Below, in pieces: positions 57,062 through 64,000 of a DNA stretch of 64,000 nt. Within the stretch, counting starts at the first letter, position 1. Every line of letters begins with the position of its first letter. The stretch covers positions 1,922,001 through 1,986,000 of the forward strand of contig NZ_CP015225.1 of the NCBI RefSeq assembly GCF_001623525.1, given 5' to 3'. The notes below the pieces were generated by a model. The model was given only the letters and a program-made list of their open reading frames with translations. It searched no databases and was not told the origin of the DNA. Origin of the DNA: Pseudomonas fluorescens (GTDB lineage Bacteria > Pseudomonadota > Gammaproteobacteria > Pseudomonadales > Pseudomonadaceae). Both the position numbers and the translations under genes were made by a program.

Positions 57062-57688
57062 TCAGGCTTCGGCGGCGTCTTGAACCGCCGCCGAAGTCGG
57101 GCGCAGTACCCCGTTCATCAGCAGTGTCGTGAACTCATTGATATCTGCTTCCACCTCCAACTGCTCGGTCAACAGCCGGTACCAGCAAAACCCAAAGATC
57201 ATGTCCAAGAGCAATTCACGCGATGTATCCTTGGGCAGCTCGCCCTGCTGAATAGCTTTTTCCACCAGCTTGCGAGGCAACTCCCTACGCCGCTCCATGA
57301 ACTCGTCTTTCAGCTTGGGCAGCGTGCTGGGATCGAGCTGGGCCTCAGCAATGACGCATCGAAAAGCCTCCCCGCAAATCGTTTCTCGCCAGACCTTCCA
57401 GAGATTGAGCAGCAAGAAATTGAGGTTCTCCTTGAAAGTGCCTTTATCAGGCTCTTTGCGAATCTGCTCGCTTTCACTCTCGTAGACCTCGGCGATCAAG
57501 GCTGCCTTGTTACCCCACCACCGGTAGATTGTCGGTTTGCTCGCGCCAGCGCGGCGGGCCACCGCCTCGATGCTCAACCCCGAGTAACCGCACTCTTTAA
57601 GTGTTTCTATGGCAGAAATGATGATCGCTTTGTGCGTGTGAGGGCTCCTCAATGAGCCAATGGAGCTCCGAGATGGTTTACGGGCCAT
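57062..57688 (-). CDS. phlF: PhlF, TetR-family repressor of DAPG synthesis
   Basis: 208 residues. HTH segment AIETLKECGYSGLSIEAVARRAGASKPTIYRWWGNKAALIAEVY. Represses phlACBD by binding phO and is released by DAPG, giving autoinduction. The exact phO sequence occurs at 57881-57910 in the shared gap. Divergent from phlA. The gap between them is clearly AT-richer than the surrounding genes. Confidence 0.97.
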   Translation of the reverse strand: MARKPSRSSIGSLRSPHTHKAIIISAIETLKECGYSGLSIEAVARRAGASKPTIYRWWGNKAALIAEVYESESEQIRKEPDKGTFKENLNFLLLNLWKVWRETICGEAFRCVIAEAQLDPSTLPKLKDEFMERRRELPRKLVEKAIQQGELPKDTSRELLLDMIFGFCWYRLLTEQLEVEADINEFTTLLMNGVLRPTSAAVQDAAEA

Positions 57689-57712
57689 AAATCAAAATCT
57701 CCAATATGGCGC

Positions 57713-57740
57713 TTGACAAAAGAGACTCAGGGTATAGGAT
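57713..57740 (+). promoter_or_regulatory. phlA: Predicted sigma-70 promoter for phlACBD
   Basis: TTGACA (57713-57718, full consensus), 16-bp spacer, TAGGAT (57735-57740, 4/6). A start near 57747 would give a leader of about 360 nt and place phO about 135 nt downstream of +1, which fits published reports that PhlF binds downstream of the phlA start. Confidence 0.55.
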
Positions 57741-57756
57741 TCTCTCGAAAAGCAAT

Positions 57757-57771
57757 GAAACGGATCGTTTC
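57757..57771. promoter_or_regulatory. Second palindrome near the predicted phlA transcription start
   Basis: GAAACG GAT CGTTTC is a perfect 6-3-6 inverted repeat about 10 nt after the predicted phlA start and 69 bp before phlF. It shares GAAACG with phO but not its GATACG/CGTATC arms. It may be another operator or a 5' RNA stem. Confidence 0.4.
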
Positions 57772-57880
57772 GTTTTGTATATTTATATGATCTCAGCTTC
57801 GGCTTAGCAGGGGGTCTCTTGAGCGCTTATTACCTCTAAATAGGGAGATATGAGAAGGAGAGTCATAAATTTTTAACGAC

Positions 57881-57910
57881 ACCTTAACGATACGGTACGT
57901 TTCGTATCAT
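57881..57910. promoter_or_regulatory. phO, PhlF operator
   Basis: These 30 bp are the exact reverse complement of the published PhlF operator phO, with inverted arms GATACG/CGTATC. Located 198 bp upstream of the phlA ATG and 193 bp from phlF. Binding here by PhlF blocks phlACBD until DAPG accumulates. Confidence 0.92.
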
Positions 57911-58107
57911 ACATAATGATTGCACGAAAACAAACCTATTGTTCATAGGTTGACCGGTAGGTTCTGCTGCTTGGACCCGCCGATTTACGGGGCATGGGAC
58001 CGCCATTTATCACTTTGCGAGCACCAATAGATAGTTTCTAAATATTTCATGCGCCTGTCACGGCTTTCTGCCAGCAGGTGAAAGAACGGAATCTGGAGGA
58101 AGTACAC

Positions 58108-59190
58108 ATGAATAAAGTAGGAATTGTGAGCTATGGCGCGGGCATCCCGGTCTGCCGGCTCAAGGTGGACGACGTGATCCAGGTGTGGAAAAACACCGAT
58201 TTGAGCTTGGTAAAGGGTCAATTGGGCGTCCTTGAAAGGGCTGTGCTGCAACCTGATGAAGACGTCATTACCTTGGGCGTCCTCGCCGCCCAACGTGCAC
58301 TGGACAAAGCGCCGCCTTGTCCCCTTGAAGCGCTTTATCTTGGCACCTGCACCAATCCATATGACTCCCGGGCCTCGGCCGCGATCATCCTGGAAATGCT
58401 TGGCTGCGGCTATGACGCCTTTTGCGCAGACGTGCAGTTTGCCGGCAAATCCGGCACCAGCGCCCTTCAGATTGCATACGCCTTGGTAGCATCGGGCATG
58501 GTGGGCAACGCGTTGGCAGTGGGCGCCGATACGATCAACCGCAACACCGCCCCCGGTGATTTGACAGAGTCCTACGCCGGAGCGGGCGCCGCTGCCCTGC
58601 TGTTGGGTACCGAAAATGTGATCGCGCATTTTGACGCAAGTTTTTCTTGCGCGGCGGATGTCGCTGACAACATCAGGCCTCAAGGGGACCGCTATATCCG
58701 GTCGGGAATGGGATTGGGCTCGGACAAGAACAGCATCGGCCTGGAAGACCAGACTCGCCGTGCTGCCTCGGGATTGATGGCCAAGATCCATGCGCAGGCC
58801 GGTGATTTCGATTATGTCGTCTTCCAACAGAACCTGGTTTCAACCCCCTACTCTCTCGGCAAGCACCTGGGATTCACGACGGCGCAAATCGAACCTGGCA
58901 TCTATGCCCAGAGTGTCGGCGATGCTGGGGCAGCAAGCCCTTTGCTGGGCTTGGTCAACGTCCTCGATCAAGCGCGTCCCGGTGAACGAATCCTGGTGGT
59001 TTCCTATGGGTTTGGTGCGGGCAGCGATGCCATTGCCTTGACCGTCACCGATGCCATCGAAGCCTATCAAAAGACCAACGTTCCGCTGCGCACGCTGCTG
59101 GAGGATAAGTACTACGTGGATTACGGGACGTCGATCAAGTACGAGTTCAAATACTTGCGGCCCGACTACGCCCTGACGGCCTATCTCTGA
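58108..59190 (+). CDS. phlA: PhlA, KAS III-like subunit of the DAPG acetyltransferase complex
   Basis: 360 residues from ATG 58108 (GGAGGA about 7 nt upstream). A beta-ketoacyl synthase III/HMG-CoA synthase-like fold (GILASE-type segments [37 protein letters not shown] region near 280). At the position of the nucleophile the segment reads QFAGKSGTS with no Cys, as known for PhlA, which is structural. With PhlC and PhlB it transfers acetyl groups onto phloroglucinol. The leader contains a hairpin (57933-57951) and GGA motifs at 58088, 58095 and 58098 that overlap the ribosome site, consistent with the known Gac/Rsm control. Confidence 0.96.
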   Translation: MNKVGIVSYGAGIPVCRLKVDDVIQVWKNTDLSLVKGQLGVLERAVLQPDEDVITLGVLAAQRALDKAPPCPLEALYLGTCTNPYDSRASAAIILEMLGCGYDAFCADVQFAGKSGTSALQIAYALVASGMVGNALAVGADTINRNTAPGDLTESYAGAGAAALLLGTENVIAHFDASFSCAADVADNIRPQGDRYIRSGMGLGSDKNSIGLEDQTRRAASGLMAKIHAQAGDFDYVVFQQNLVSTPYSLGKHLGFTTAQIEPGIYAQSVGDAGAASPLLGLVNVLDQARPGERILVVSYGFGAGSDAIALTVTDAIEAYQKTNVPLRTLLEDKYYVDYGTSIKYEFKYLRPDYALTAYL

Positions 59191-59220
59191 TTCCAATTCA
59201 TCCAGCAAGGAGCACTTTTT

Positions 59221-60417
59221 ATGAGCGCACGACGCGTTGCTATCGTTTCGGCTGCCTATACCCCTAAGCCCGGCAGTTCCAGAGTTCGCCAGACGTTCAA
59301 GGAGATGATCGTCGAGTCCGCTTACCAAGCACTCAACGCCATCAAGATGCATCCCCGCGAACTCCAGGCTGTTGCCTATGGCTACCACGGTGAAGGCATT
59401 TCTGAATACGGAGGCCTGGGCCCGACCATTTCCGATGCCTTGGGTATCAGCCCTGCCCCCACGTTCATGAGTACTGCCAACTGCACGAGTAGTTCGGTGT
59501 CTTTCCAGATGGCTCACCAAATGGTCGCCTCAGGTGAATACGACATCGTCCTGTGTGGCGGTTTCGAAAAAATGACCGACCACATCAACTACGCCGAGTA
59601 CATTGGCTCCAGCACCGAATGTGAATACGATTATTTTCTAGGCATCTCACACACAGACGCCTTCGCCCTGGCGACCGCCGAGTATTTTGAAAAGTTCGGT
59701 TATGCAGGACGCGAAGCGGATGTATTGGCAACCTTTGGGCGGCAGATGCGTATCTATGCCCATAACACCCCCACCGCCACCCGCTATGGCGTGCCGATTC
59801 CATCCCTTGAAGCGCTCAAGAGTAGCGAAGCGTGTGGCTCGATGTTGGCCTGGGGCGAAGCCAGCGGTTGCGCCATCCTGGTTGCCGAACACCTTGCGCA
59901 CCGTTACACGACCCAACCGGTATTTATCCGCGGCTGTGCCTACACCGGTGTATCGCACTATTTCGGCACGCGTTATCACAACCCGACGTTGCAATTTCCG
60001 GGGCTGCCAAAAGATGTAGGCATGGCAGTTTCCGCCAACTCGATGGCCTGCGCAGAAATCGCCTACAAAAAAGCCGGCATCACTGCAAAGGATATCGATG
60101 TGGCGCAAGTCTACGACTTGCTGGGTGCCGGGTTGATTCAAATGGAGTCCATGGGTGTATGTGGTCCAGGCCAGGCAGGCGACTTCGTATTGGAAGGCGG
60201 CATAGCTCTTGATGGGCAACTTCCCCTGAACACTGACGGCGGCAACATCGGACGCGGCCACGCCTCCGGTTGCGATGGGATTTTGCACATTACTGAATTG
60301 TTCCGACAGCTTCGCGGCGAGTCCAACAACCAAGTCAAAGGCGCCCGTATTGGTGTCTCGCAAAACCTGGGCGGTTACGCCGCGCACAACAGTGTCATTG
60401 TGCTTTCCAACGATTAA
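59221..60417 (+). CDS. phlC: PhlC, thiolase-like catalytic subunit of the DAPG acetyltransferase
   Basis: 398 residues. Thiolase fold. The catalytic Cys88 falls in [13 protein letters not shown] exactly at the published number, and [13 protein letters not shown] near the C-terminus is the second active-site loop. Catalyses reversible acetyl transfer between acylphloroglucinols (two monoacetyl to DAPG plus phloroglucinol). AAGGAG lies before the ATG; 30 bp after phlA. Confidence 0.96.
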   Translation: MSARRVAIVSAAYTPKPGSSRVRQTFKEMIVESAYQALNAIKMHPRELQAVAYGYHGEGISEYGGLGPTISDALGISPAPTFMSTANCTSSSVSFQMAHQMVASGEYDIVLCGGFEKMTDHINYAEYIGSSTECEYDYFLGISHTDAFALATAEYFEKFGYAGREADVLATFGRQMRIYAHNTPTATRYGVPIPSLEALKSSEACGSMLAWGEASGCAILVAEHLAHRYTTQPVFIRGCAYTGVSHYFGTRYHNPTLQFPGLPKDVGMAVSANSMACAEIAYKKAGITAKDIDVAQVYDLLGAGLIQMESMGVCGPGQAGDFVLEGGIALDGQLPLNTDGGNIGRGHASGCDGILHITELFRQLRGESNNQVKGARIGVSQNLGGYAAHNSVIVLSND

Positions 60418-60427
60418 GGAGCCGACC

Positions 60428-60868
60428 ATGTCCCTTTACCCTGAACAGATTCACCGCATGACCACCGCCAGCATGTTGCGCGAATGGCGCGAGCATGGCG
60501 GCAAATACCGTCTCGAAGGCAGCCGTTGCCAGGATTGCGAAGAAATTTTCTTCCCTCGGCGCACCGTTTGCGGCGCGTGCAATTCGTTGAATGTGGAACC
60601 GTATCGCTGCGCACGCACCGGCACGATCCAAGTCAGCGCCCATGCCGAGAATCCGATACTGGCAGCCATGGGCTATGGCGAAACCGTGCCCCGCTTCATG
60701 GCGATGGTGCGTCTGGATGATGGCTTGGTGATTGCCTCGGAAATCGTAGATGTCACCGATCCCCGGCAAGTCGTCAGCGGTGCGCCCGTGCGTATGGTTA
60801 TTCGCAAACATGTCCGGGAAAGCAACTTGGCCTGGCAATATGCCTATAAGTTTGTATTGGTGAAATAA
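60428..60868 (+). CDS. phlB: PhlB, OB-fold/zinc-ribbon subunit of the DAPG acetyltransferase
   Basis: 146 residues from ATG 60428 (GGAG upstream); the frame is open into phlC but that is a shadow. A rubredoxin-like zinc ribbon with CQDCEEIF and CGACNS precedes an OB-fold, as in DUF35 proteins that bridge thiolase-like partners. Holds PhlA and PhlC together. 10 bp after phlC. Confidence 0.96.
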   Translation: MSLYPEQIHRMTTASMLREWREHGGKYRLEGSRCQDCEEIFFPRRTVCGACNSLNVEPYRCARTGTIQVSAHAENPILAAMGYGETVPRFMAMVRLDDGLVIASEIVDVTDPRQVVSGAPVRMVIRKHVRESNLAWQYAYKFVLVK

Positions 60869-61025
60869 CAAACAAGGCGTCCGCTACACCCGCTCTTTCG
60901 ATAACAACAGTCAAGTTTTTTGGCTCCCCAGCCCGCTGCTTTGATTCTGTCTTTCAGAGTCCTGCTTTGCAGTCATTGCCTTAAATGTGCTTCTAACTTT
61001 ATTGGCTTCTAGCCGAGGACTTGTC

Positions 61026-62075
61026 ATGTCTACTCTTTGCAAACCCAGTCTGTTGTTTCCGCAATACAAGATCACCCAGCAACAAATGATCGAGCATCTA
61101 GAGCAGTTGCATGATGATCATCCACGAATGGCACTTGCCAAACGAATGATTCAAAACACACAGGTGAACGAACGGCACTTGGTCCTGCCTATCGATGAAC
61201 TGGCGGTGCACACTGGCTTCACCCACCGCAGCATCGTTTATGAGCGCGAAGCCCGCCGCATGTCATCCATCGCGGCGCGCCAAGCCATTGAAAATGCCGG
61301 GCTGACCATCGACGACATTCGCATGGTCGCTGTGACATCGTGCACCGGTTTCATGATGCCCTCGCTCACGGCCCACTTGATCAATGACCTGGGCCTGCGA
61401 ACGTCGACCGTACAACTGCCCATCGCTCAATTGGGCTGCGTGGCAGGCGCTGCGGCGATCAATCGAGCCAATGATTTTGCCAGCCTGGCGCCGGACAACC
61501 ATGTCCTCATCGTCTCCCTGGAGTTCTCGTCGCTCTGCTATCAACCCCAGGACACCAAGTTGCACGCGTTCATATCGGCGGCGTTATTCGGCGATGCCGT
61601 ATCGGCCTGCGTCATGCGCGCCGATGACAAGGCGCCTGGTTTCAAGATCGCCAAGACCGGGTCTTACTTCCTGCCTGATAGCGAGCACTACATCAAATAT
61701 GACGTCAAGGACAGTGGCTTTCACTTTACCCTGGACAAGGCCGTCATGAACTCCATTAAAGATGTCGCACCAATGATGGAGGAATTGAACTACGAGACCT
61801 TCAATCAACATTGCGCTCAAAATGACTTTTTCATCTTCCATACCGGCGGACGGAAAATTCTTGATGAACTGGTCCTGCAACTGGACCTGGAACCCGGCCG
61901 GGTCGCGCAGTCTCGCGACAGTTTGAGCGAAGCCGGGAACATCGCCAGCGTGGTGGTCTTCGATGTGCTCAAGCGCCAGTTTGACAGCGGGCTTGTCGAT
62001 GGCGCGACTGGCATGCTGGCGGCCTTCGGCCCCGGCTTCACCGCTGAAATGGCCGTGGGCAAGTGGGTCGCCTGA
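61026..62075 (+). CDS. phlD: PhlD, type III polyketide synthase (phloroglucinol synthase)
   Basis: 349 residues. Condenses three malonyl-CoA to phloroglucinol. The chalcone-synthase triad is present: Cys138 in [10 protein letters not shown], His272 in FIFHTGGRK and Asn305 in [16 protein letters not shown]-type loop [14 protein letters not shown] near the end. The start is ATG 61026, 157 bp after phlB; the upstream in-frame ATG at 60987 has no family residues. Last gene of phlACBD; followed by a strong hairpin before phlE. Confidence 0.97.
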   Translation: MSTLCKPSLLFPQYKITQQQMIEHLEQLHDDHPRMALAKRMIQNTQVNERHLVLPIDELAVHTGFTHRSIVYEREARRMSSIAARQAIENAGLTIDDIRMVAVTSCTGFMMPSLTAHLINDLGLRTSTVQLPIAQLGCVAGAAAINRANDFASLAPDNHVLIVSLEFSSLCYQPQDTKLHAFISAALFGDAVSACVMRADDKAPGFKIAKTGSYFLPDSEHYIKYDVKDSGFHFTLDKAVMNSIKDVAPMMEELNYETFNQHCAQNDFFIFHTGGRKILDELVLQLDLEPGRVAQSRDSLSEAGNIASVVVFDVLKRQFDSGLVDGATGMLAAFGPGFTAEMAVGKWVA

Positions 62076-62091
62076 CAGATCCGATAAAACA

Positions 62092-62127
62092 CCGGCAGCC
62101 AGGGGCACACCTGCCCCTGGCTGCCGG
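62092..62127. terminator. Perfect 16-bp hairpin between phlD and phlE
   Basis: 62092-62107 is the exact reverse complement of 62112-62127 with a 4-nt loop (CACC), 17 bp after the phlD stop. The stem is GC-rich but followed by AGTATGG rather than T-residues, so it may be a processing or stability element, or a partial terminator that reduces phlE expression. Confidence 0.6.
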
Positions 62128-62196
62128 AGTATGGATCGCAGGCGTTCACCTCGCTCAAGAGGGCTTCGAAAGCGCTAGGGAAAGAAGGAAAAGAAC

Positions 62197-63468
62197 ATGG
62201 AGATGAAGTATCTGGTCGCTCGACCTTGGGGCGGCTATGAAAGACGCATGATCACGCTTCTGTCACTGAGCTTCGGGCTGGTAGGACTGGACAGGTTCAT
62301 TATCATGCCGCTGTTCCCGGTGATCATGCGTGACTTGGCCCTGGACTATCAGGACTTGAGCATGTTGTCGGCCATCCTGGCATTTGCATGGGGAGGCTCT
62401 GCCCTGTTCATGGGCGCCGCCATCAGGCTACTGGGCCCCAAGAAGTTGCTGGTGCTGTCGATCACCTTGCTATCGATTCTGGCCGGTGCGTCTGCATTGA
62501 TCACCGGCCTGGTGGGCCTGGTGCTCTTGCGCGCCTTGATGGGCGTCTGCGAAGGGGCCTTCACTCCGGTCAGTATCATTGTCACCGATGAAGTCTCGCA
62601 GCCTTCCCGGCGCGGACTCAATCTAGGGATTCAACAGGCCTTGTTCCCCATCATCGGCCTGTGCCTCGGACCGCTGCTGGCGGGTGTATTGCTGGAAATG
62701 TCCGGATCCTGGCGCGCCGTATTCGCCATCATTTCGTTACCCGGCCTGTTAATGGCCTGGTACCTCTATAGAACCTACCAACCGACCCAGGCGCCCTGCA
62801 CGGAGTCGATGGCACATACCTCCAAAAGCCAGTGGAGGACGGCCCTGTCCTGCGGGAATGTGCGGCTCAATATTGCCTTGATGCTCTGCATACTGACGTG
62901 CCAGTTCGTTCTGTGCGCCCTGCTCCCTAGCTACCTGACAGACATTCTGCACCTGAGCAATTTCTCCATGGCCATGATCATTTCTGCAATTGGCCTGGGT
63001 GGTTTTTTTGGCCAACTGGTCATTCCCGGCTTGTCCGACCAACTGGGTCGCAAGCCCGTGGTCTCCATCTGCTTCATGATCAGCGCCCTGTTGGTGGGTT
63101 TGTTGATCATCAGCCCACCGTTGCCCTGGCTACTGTTCCTTCAATTATTTTTCTTGTCCTTTATCAACTTCAGCCTGATCTGCATGACGGTCGGTCCACT
63201 GACCAGCGAATCAGTGCCACCCAGTTTATTGGCCACCGCGACGGGCCTGGTGGTGGGCTGCGGAGAGATTCTTGGAGGGGGCGTCGCCCCTGTCGTCGCC
63301 GGCTACATCGCCATGACGTGGGGACTTACCGCGATTCTGTTCCTGGCACTGGCCGGAAGCATCACGGGGGGCTTGCTGTCCTTACGGCTCAAAGAGGCAA
63401 ACCCGGCGTTCAACGGACTCAAGGACTACGCCCCCCTGTCCGCACGCTTGACCCTGGAGGATAAGTAA
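62197..63468 (+). CDS. phlE: PhlE, MFS exporter of DAPG
   Basis: 423 residues, 12 transmembrane segments, start ATG 62197 (AAGGAAA about 8 nt upstream). MFS landmarks: GLVGLDRFIIMPLFPVIMRDL at TM1 and GLSDQLGRKP between TM8 and 9 (the loop 2 repeat). Thought to export DAPG or its precursors and protect the producer. Overlaps the start of phlI by 1 bp (TAATG). Confidence 0.95.
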   Translation: MEMKYLVARPWGGYERRMITLLSLSFGLVGLDRFIIMPLFPVIMRDLALDYQDLSMLSAILAFAWGGSALFMGAAIRLLGPKKLLVLSITLLSILAGASALITGLVGLVLLRALMGVCEGAFTPVSIIVTDEVSQPSRRGLNLGIQQALFPIIGLCLGPLLAGVLLEMSGSWRAVFAIISLPGLLMAWYLYRTYQPTQAPCTESMAHTSKSQWRTALSCGNVRLNIALMLCILTCQFVLCALLPSYLTDILHLSNFSMAMIISAIGLGGFFGQLVIPGLSDQLGRKPVVSICFMISALLVGLLIISPPLPWLLFLQLFFLSFINFSLICMTVGPLTSESVPPSLLATATGLVVGCGEILGGGVAPVVAGYIAMTWGLTAILFLALAGSITGGLLSLRLKEANPAFNGLKDYAPLSARLTLEDK

Positions 63469-64000
63469 TGACCCACTATGTAATGTTGCTGGACTCTCCA
63501 GTGCCGCGAGGAGGCCTTGGCGTATTTGACTTCAAGTCCGGGCAAAGCCGGGAGGTGCGTCCCCCCCAGGGAAATCTTTATGAAGCCCTGGCCCATTGCG
63601 CGGATCGGAATATGGACTGGGAGTCTTATCTCAAGGACCTGCCGTCCACGCCCTACCCGCTTACGCCTGCGGCGGTGAAATACCGACCGCCGCTCAAGCC
63701 CGATAACAACTTGTTGGTCCAGATCAGCGAAATCACGCTCTGTACCGCCAAGACAGAACAAGCCTGGTATTACAAAGGTAACGGCCGACTGCTCAAGACC
63801 GACGGCGACCCTTTGCAGGTGCCCTATCATTCACAAAGCATCAGTAGCGAGCCGTGCATTGTCTGCCTCTATTGGGTCGACCCGTTTGGTGCGCTGCGCT
63901 TCATTGGTTTTACCCTGGGTAACGATATTCACGATCATGTATTGCACAGTCGTGACGCCATTTCTTCAACGCATGCGCACTTGCGCACCTGTGCGATTGC
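63468..64000 (+). CDS. phlI: PhlI, FAH/AraD1-like protein, partial at the right edge
   Basis: The first 177 residues are present; the 3' end lies beyond the window. Starts MTHYVMLLDSPVPRGGLGVF, overlapping the phlE stop. Segments FIGFTLGNDIHDHVLHS and STHAHLRTCAI match FAH-superfamily AraD1-type proteins. The usual metal-binding ExE reads Glu128-Pro-Cys130 (SSEPCIVCLYW), so the second Glu ligand is replaced, while Asp153 of GND is kept. Its role in DAPG metabolism is not established; possibly a hydrolase or a non-catalytic relative. Confidence 0.85.
   Translation, partial: MTHYVMLLDSPVPRGGLGVFDFKSGQSREVRPPQGNLYEALAHCADRNMDWESYLKDLPSTPYPLTPAAVKYRPPLKPDNNLLVQISEITLCTAKTEQAWYYKGNGRLLKTDGDPLQVPYHSQSISSEPCIVCLYWVDPFGALRFIGFTLGNDIHDHVLHSRDAISSTHAHLRTCAI

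Overview
The window looks like part of the chromosome of a fluorescent Pseudomonas of the P. fluorescens complex. The evidence is high GC with strong G/C third-position bias in the genes, Pseudomonas REP-type palindromes between genes, a non-ribosomal siderophore locus, and at the right end a complete-looking 2,4-diacetylphloroglucinol (DAPG) locus in the order phlH-phlG-phlF-phlA-phlC-phlB-phlD-phlE-phlI. The species cannot be settled by eye. I saw no insertion sequence, tRNA, rRNA or CRISPR array.

Left part (1-15.9 kb, mostly minus strand): an iron-regulated siderophore locus. It holds two NRPS genes (one cut by the window edge), a SyrP-like non-haem iron dioxygenase, an Fe-siderophore ABC importer (binding protein, two FecCD-type permeases, ATPase) and a TonB-dependent receptor. 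A perfect 18-bp palindrome resembling a Fur box precedes the biosynthetic genes. Adenylation pocket residues read by eye suggest aspartate in one module and 2,4-diaminobutyrate in the other. With the dioxygenase and an epimerase domain this predicts a beta-hydroxyaspartate peptide siderophore, possibly of the corrugatin type.

16-24.6 kb: a signalling block. A Cache-type histidine kinase, a porin and a small PstS-like periplasmic protein face a GGDEF-EAL protein with a nearly identical sensor half and a matching promoter. A receiver-CheC/CheX-like protein and a PAS-diguanylate cyclase follow.

24.7-46.9 kb: ordinary accessory metabolism. It includes trehalase, an orphan protein with an ADP-ribosyltransferase-like start, a sucrose/fructoside locus (ScrY-like porin, ABC importer, GH32 hydrolase, LacI regulator, palindromic operator), a TetR-linked oxidoreductase set, a secreted halovibrin-like protein, the remnant of a sugar-binding protein gene, and an RND efflux pair without an outer-membrane partner.

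47-54.4 kb: non-phosphorylative pentonate catabolism. It carries a pentonate dehydratase, a 2-keto-3-deoxypentonate dehydratase, an SDR, a second FAH-family enzyme, an MFS carrier and a LysR regulator. Two alternative fates for the same 2-keto-3-deoxypentonate appear to sit side by side.

54.5-64 kb: a tautomerase-like gene and a DoxX gene, then the phl locus. PhlD makes phloroglucinol, PhlACB acetylates it, PhlE exports, PhlG degrades DAPG, and PhlF and PhlH regulate. The PhlF operator phO lies in the phlF-phlA gap, downstream of a good sigma-70 promoter. PhlI runs off the right edge.
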